Source: Piscicola geometra (lineage: Eukaryota > Annelida > Clitellata > Hirudinida > Piscicolidae). Taken from it: 64,000 nucleotides of DNA. Both the position numbers and the translations under genes were made by a program. This document shows, one piece after another, positions 58,633-64,000 of this stretch; within the stretch, counting starts at the first letter, position 1, and each line of letters begins with the position of its first letter. The notes beneath the pieces are model-generated. The model made no database searches and was not told the DNA's origin. It saw only the letters and a list, made by a program, of their open reading frames with translations. The stretch spans positions 197,501 through 261,500 of the forward strand of contig OX030957.1 in the NCBI GenBank assembly GCA_943735955.1. Reading direction: 5' to 3'.

Positions 58633-60602
58633 TTTTTTTCATACTTTTAAACTTAATATATTTTTTTTACTTTTTCAATTTAATTTATCTCAAAAGATTA
58701 AGATGCTTTTTAGAAAATTTGAAGATTTATATTGGGATTGTTATTATCAAAATGTAAAAATATTGAAGTTTACCGTTGTTAAATAAACTTTAAAGTTAGA
58801 CATAATTTTAAATGCTCAGAAAGTAAGAAACTCTATGAAATATAATTTTTTTGATATCTTTGTCAAGGTTCTGACGAGCAGGCGAAATTAAAAAGTTGAG
58901 CGCTCAAACGAAACAGACTACAAAGAACAGACAACTACTTCGCAACTTGTTGTGTTCTTCCTGTGCCATTCTTCTTTCAGTTGATTATTGAAAAAAACTC
59001 ATTTGTGTTTTCCTATTTTTTCAGTTTTTCATTATTCTTTCCCTCTTGTTCCTTTCAAGCTATTCATGAATTTTCTCTTTAATTATTTATATTTTTTTAA
59101 CTTTACTTTCGCTTCTAAAAAATTCTTTGAAAATCTTTGTTCTTTAGTGAAATACCTGAAAAAAAATTTAATCGGAGCGGGTTTCATGACTCAAAATACA
59201 AAAAACACATCTTTAAATTTTTTTAAAACTGTTCAAAAATCTATAAATTCGTTTGAAGAATACATTTCGGGTCTTTATGAATGGTCACTGTTCAATCGTT
59301 GTCACAGAGTTTTCTGGATATTGCTAGCATCCACGATGGACCTCGGAGATAAACAGAAGGTCTTTTCCAATAATGTTTGAAACAGTTATCAAATCGGGTA
59401 TCCACTTTAGTTTTGATTTTAATTGATTTATTTCTTATTTATTTAACCATTTATTTGAGCTCAGAACCAATCGTTTTCCCTTTCAACAAACGGCATCAGT
59501 CGAAATGCTTTTTATTACAAAGCGCGACAAATGAAGTAAAAAAAAATTAAATGTGTTTGAAATGAATTCAAGAATTAAATGATTTCATAAGGCGAATAAA
59601 GCCTTTATTAAACTTAATGAATTCGTTTAAAGAACGCCTGCACTGCACGCAATACAAATCAAGGGCAGCTTAGAGGCTTGGTATTGAATAAGATGCATTC
59701 ATTAGAGTGCAAATTGAGTGGATGTGTTGTAATGAAATCCCATTAAAGTATAAGGTTCAAAGATAATTACGAAAACAAAGAAATAAAATGTTTTTGAATT
59801 TTTAAAGGATTACAAAAGAAAATGAACAATCTAAGTCTTTCAATTTATAATGAGTCTGCTGTGTTTTTATTTTTAAAAACGGGGAAAAAACTTAATGTGG
59901 CAAATGCAAAAAAAATTCACAAAACAAACATGCATGGCTTGATCAAAAGAATCATTCAAAAGAAAAAGCAAGAAAATAATGTTAATCAAAAAATAGAGGA
60001 TCCATGTCAAATCATTCTTTCATAGTTGCTTAATGATTAAAAACAAAAGTTAAAAATTATGAGTATAAACACGGCAAATTTACTACTTTAAAAAAATCAA
60101 ACTAAAATTTTAAAACTTTAAATGAAATAATTCTTATTAGTTTCCACTCAAAAATCACGAGGGCTCCAAAAAATGATGAATCGTGTTTTTTCAGCAAATT
60201 AGAGCGAGATGAAACGATCTCTAAGAATGTATTTATCAAAGCATAATTTTTATTCTCAAACTATTTTAATTCCAAACAAAATGAAATTATTGTTTTTACA
60301 AATTTCAAGTCCATATTTTGTTTAGCAAATATTTTTTTATACATTTGAAAAATCTGGAGTTAATTAACTATAAAAACTATCACGAGAAACATTCAAGAAA
60401 TATGTTGCCAACATTGCATTGTCACAACTGATAATGTTGAAACCCCACAATTTCTTTCCACTGAATCGACCACTCCAAAAGAATAAGAAACAAAATAAAC
60501 CTTTAAAAAGTATACTTTGGACAAAATAGACTATTTTTTAAGTCTATTTTTAAAATCAATTTTTTCCAAGATCTATTTATATGAAGATCTTTTTGTCCAA
60601 AA
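58633..60602. other. AT-rich noncoding stretch
   Basis: Between the last small array and the AGL polyadenylation signal. A 130-codon plus frame near 58988-59380 is A/T-driven and matches nothing I recognise. Confidence 0.45.
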
Positions 60603-60608
60603 TTTATT
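60603..60608 (-). terminator. Polyadenylation signal of the AGL gene
   Basis: AATAAA on the minus strand, 52 bases beyond the stop codon. Confidence 0.6.
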
Positions 60609-60659
60609 TTCATGAAGATCCATTTTATCGAAGGTCCATGTTGTCCACTGCACAAGCGC

Positions 60660-63247
60660 CTACTGGTCCGTTTTCCTGATGAGCATCATCAGATGCAGCA
60701 CCTCGATCAGACTCGACACACTCCATGCCTGCGCCTCACAGCTGTCCGCACAATGCTGTCGTGTGGTGACGATGTTGTAATATAAATAATTATAATTATA
60801 ATCGTAATCATCATCATAATCATCCTCATCACCATCATCATCATCATAACCATCATCATCATAACCATCATCATATTCTCGTTTTGACACAGCACCGGTG
60901 CATGCAACAGAAGAGCTCTAAATGCTGGGCGTATGTGGCGAGGTGAGGTGCTGATAAAGGGAGACGGATGTTCTCAAAAGTTTGACCTTCTTAGGAATGT
61001 AAAAGCGTGAAAATATGCATTTCAGAGTCTTGCAATTGTAATTTTGATTCAACATGGTGATCTACTTAAAGTAAAGTTTCTGTTTAAATTAAACATGATG
61101 ATAAAATATAAAAATAGGTTGTAAAATATTTCCATTCAAGACTCTCTAAAGGCCGTTCAAACTATTTTACTTCAGAACAGTTCCAGTTTTTATTTTCGTA
61201 AATTTTAAATGAAATATACAAAAAATCATTAAAATATTATAAATTAATTTTACAAAGAAAATATCATCCATTATTTTTATAATCAAAAATCATCAGTTTG
61301 TTGACCGGAAAATAATCCCTTTAAATTGTTTAAAAGGTTTTAACATTTCTCATTAGCGCTTCAAAGACTGAAAGGTCGCTATGTGTAACACAAAGGTTTT
61401 CAGTTTTACTTTAATATTTTAAATTATTTAATTTTTTATTATTTTATTTTGACAATTAAGAATTTTTATAAATTATGAAAAATGTATCCTTCAAAGAAAT
61501 TTTTAAAATCTTTTTGAAAACTTGTTTTTGTAAATAAATCTTTTCATGCCATTATACATTTTTTCGCCATTTTTCATTTGTAAAGATGAAAGAGAAGCTT
61601 GGCAAATAACTTTTTCTGCTGAATTTTTCATTTTGGAGCTTAAAAACAAAAGTACGATAAAAAAGAAAAGAAACACAGGTCTCTAAGGTAAAAATCTTTA
61701 TAACTCTTAAATTGAATATTTCTTCTATCTAAATTTATTTTCCATTCGGATTGTAAAAAGTCTTCAAAATCCTCCATATTGTTAAAATAATAAATGGATT
61801 AAAAAGGAGAAAAAAGCAAAGAATAGAATGAATAAAGAGTTTTTACTTTCCGAGATTCAGAGAAATTTGAAATAAAGAAGCAAGCGCCGTGTCATCATAA
61901 GATGAAAAGCTCCTTTCAAATCTCCCATACTTAATTATATTTACTCAACTTTTCAACTTTGCGCACGAACGTAAATTATTTAAAAAGGCCTAATGCGTCT
62001 TTATTGTGTCCTTAATCGAATCAGCCTCCTAACTTACACACCAAAACAGTTCCTCTCCCACGTAGCCACCATGCGAGCATAGACACAATAGCACTTTTGC
62101 AGTCTTAATTCGCCCTGTCAAACACTGTCACTTTCGATCTTCCTTTTCTTTGCATCTCGTTCGACTGAGTTTGAGGTTAACATTCGCATCTGAGCTGTCA
62201 ACGCAGTCTGCACGTGCAGGAAGGCAGCTTTATAAACTAAAAAGAACTCTCAAAAAACAAAAAAAATATTTTGTTTGAAAAGAATAGCTGAATGCTGTTT
62301 TCATATTTGAAGCCAACGAAAGCGACAAACACTCACCTTCCCAGCACTGTTCGTCAGCTCAGGAAGGGATTTCCACACGGAATTCTGGAGGTGCAAGTTG
62401 TGAGCAGTGAGTCTTGTCTCCACGAAGGCTAGAGTTTCCTCCAGAACATTCTGGAACTTTCCAGAGCTTCCTGGAGACTTCGTGAGATCCATCGAAGCTT
62501 CAGCGGGCTTCGACGCAGGCTGCCTCGGTGCTTTGCGCCTTTGCTGCAGCTTCTGCGCCATCATCAGCTTCGCCCTCAGGAAGAATCCCACAGGCCACAC
62601 CCACTCCTGGAGGGTGGAGATGCAAGCGTATGGTGGCCATGACAACGGGTGCTTTGAGTTTTGGAGCAGTTGTCAGGCCTGGCACCTGCTTCTATACAGA
62701 GATTGAGCGGGAGAATGCACTGGAATGCAATCAAAAGCCGAAAGCAAAAAGTACGAGTAAATAAAGAGCGTTTTCAATAAGGCAAAAGTCAATTGTTGAC
62801 TATAAAATTAATGAAATTATTTAATAAAAGTTGCAATTTAGTGGGTCAATAAAGAAAGTCATAGACGGCAAAGATTGGCATTGCGAGGGCAGTCTGCTAG
62901 GAAGCCTTAATGCATGAGAACGCACCGAAGAAATGAGAACTCATAGGAGCACTAGCAGTGACTAGACGTCAAATGTCACGAACGTCTTCACTGAAGTTAG
63001 CTGGAAGGCGCAAAAACTTTGAAAAATCTAACATTAAATTATTTTAAACCAATTTAAAATATAGTTGGTATTATATATATTTCAAATTCTGATGATTATA
63101 ATTAATAATAATAGTATTTTATTATTATTATTATTATTATTAAGTAGAGGGTGTCTCACAGGGCCCTGGTGGTAGTTGAACCCGCCTGCTCTCTTGAAGT
63201 CTGAGCTCGCGTCGTTGTTGTGGTAGTCGCCAACGTAGTTGTAGTCA
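60660..63247 (-). CDS. AGL: Glycogen debranching enzyme, C-terminal three exons (partial)
   Basis: The enzyme removes glycogen branch points; this end belongs to the amylo-alpha-1,6-glucosidase (GDE_C) domain. Three minus-strand exons join in phase: 63160-63247, 62337-62606 and 60660-60755 (about 151 residues). Exon a encodes DYNYVGDYHNNDAS and ends GFNYHQGP; exon b continues EWVWPVGFFLRAKL, the conserved GFNYHQGPEW-WP-G-FLRAKL block. It also has a Lys/Ala/Pro-rich insert and ends WKSLPELTNSAGK with a strong donor. Exon c has HCADSCEAQAWSVSSLIEVL, matching the SC-x-QAWS motif near the AGL C-terminus, then an extra tail of about 12 residues. Upstream exons are not visible up to base 64000 and should lie beyond the window. 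Confidence 0.93.
60780..60880. repeat. (ATC)n array in the last AGL intron
   Basis: AAT/TAT units followed by ATCATC units, starting about 25 bases from the acceptor of the final exon. Confidence 0.85.
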
Positions 63248-64000
63248 CTGTAAGAGAGAGTTTATGGTGTTTTTGTTGATAAAAAAGAATTATAATTTTT
63301 TTAAAAATACTTTAAACTATTTTATTTAAGAATTATCCTTCAAAATAAAGAATTTTAAAGACATTGAAATAATGAATAAGCATTAGAGTGCCACAACATG
63401 ACTCCACTCTGTCAGGAGCCGTCAAGAACTTCAAGGAAAGGCCCTGGCAGACGACAATGTGCTCGGAGTGCCAAGAACGAGATTTGAAATTCAGTGGAAA
63501 GTTGCACTCTTGGAGATTGATACGCCAAATAAATGAAGGGACCAAAAGGATTTTGAATGTTCAATATTTTATGTGTTCTCGATACTTTCGTGTCTGAATT
63601 TTATTTGGGAATAAGTCTTTGTGTGCTGCAAATCTTTCCTGATCAAATTCACGAATTGACGGATCACACTTTCTTTCAACTTTGCAGTCATCCACATTCC
63701 AAAAATTTCTTCTACACGGCTGACATGGTTACAAATGAAATAAGAACCTCGGCACACGCCCCTCCCTGGGTTCTCTATCGTCTCCTCCATTCAACAGCAT
63801 CGCATGCGTTGCGAACATCTAGAACTCTCGCCTCTGAACTCGCAAACACTCGGTTTTTTAGCTGTTTACTTGACGATTTTCAAGATTTTAGCGCTTGTTT
63901 TTTATGAGGATGACCATGAAAATTAGGATCATTGTGTGTTTGTGTGTGTGTGTGTGTGTATGTGTGTGTGTGTGTGTGTGTGCGTGTGTGTGTGTGTGTG
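63248..64000. other. AGL intron or upstream sequence to the window edge
   Basis: No further AGL exon recognised. The window ends in a (GT)n tract from about 63932. Confidence 0.5.
63932..64000. repeat. (GT)n microsatellite at the right edge
   Basis: TG dinucleotides with ATG and GCG interruptions, truncated by the window end. Confidence 0.93.

Noticed and set aside
58988..59380. 130-codon plus frame
   Set aside because: AT-driven Phe/Lys/Asn composition, no family resemblance and no splice-linked neighbour.

Overview
This is a window of an animal (metazoan) nuclear genome. Genes are split into many short exons with GT-AG introns, the intergenic DNA is AT-rich, and micro- and minisatellites are abundant. 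The gene families (integrin alpha, OST-alpha, STARD10, M13 peptidase, LRRC57, REEP, glycogen debranching enzyme, miR-137) fit a bilaterian. The miR-137 seed context is closest to the protostome form I remember, so an invertebrate, perhaps a lophotrochozoan, is a guess. I built the exon models by hand, joining phase-compatible exons until each whole reading frame matched its family. No search was run.

Layout. At 1-2632 (minus) is the N-terminal part of an integrin alpha subunit, whose gene continues off the left edge. At 4093-6222 (minus) is a complete seven-exon LRRC57 gene. At 9873-15724 (plus) is a complete 19-exon M13 (neprilysin/ECE-type) type II membrane metallopeptidase. At 16334-19809 (minus) is a complete seven-exon OST-alpha/SLC51A-type transporter. 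At 24065-25863 (minus) is a complete seven-exon STARD10-like lipid-transfer protein. Head-to-head with it, across only 321 bp, is a seven-exon gene at 26185-31474 (plus) coding for about 1402 residues. Its C-terminus resembles TASOR and it carries a very long histidine tract. At 32490-36941 (plus) is a six-exon REEP1-4-type gene, one of whose introns is almost entirely a 2.4 kb satellite.

From about 37 to 60.6 kb I see no protein-coding gene. This stretch holds minisatellites, two long (GT)n tracts, a 5'-truncated LINE (40951-41724, minus), a retroposon-like 3' tail, a tRNA-like A box and a convincing miR-137 hairpin (about 51214-51294, plus). At 60660-63247 (minus) are the last three exons of a glycogen debranching enzyme (AGL). 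The remaining 750 bp are noncoding as far as I can see.

The genes do not form a pathway. The recurring theme is that tandem repeats sit directly against splice sites in at least five of the genes. Many of the longest open frames in the window are translations of these repeats and are not genes.
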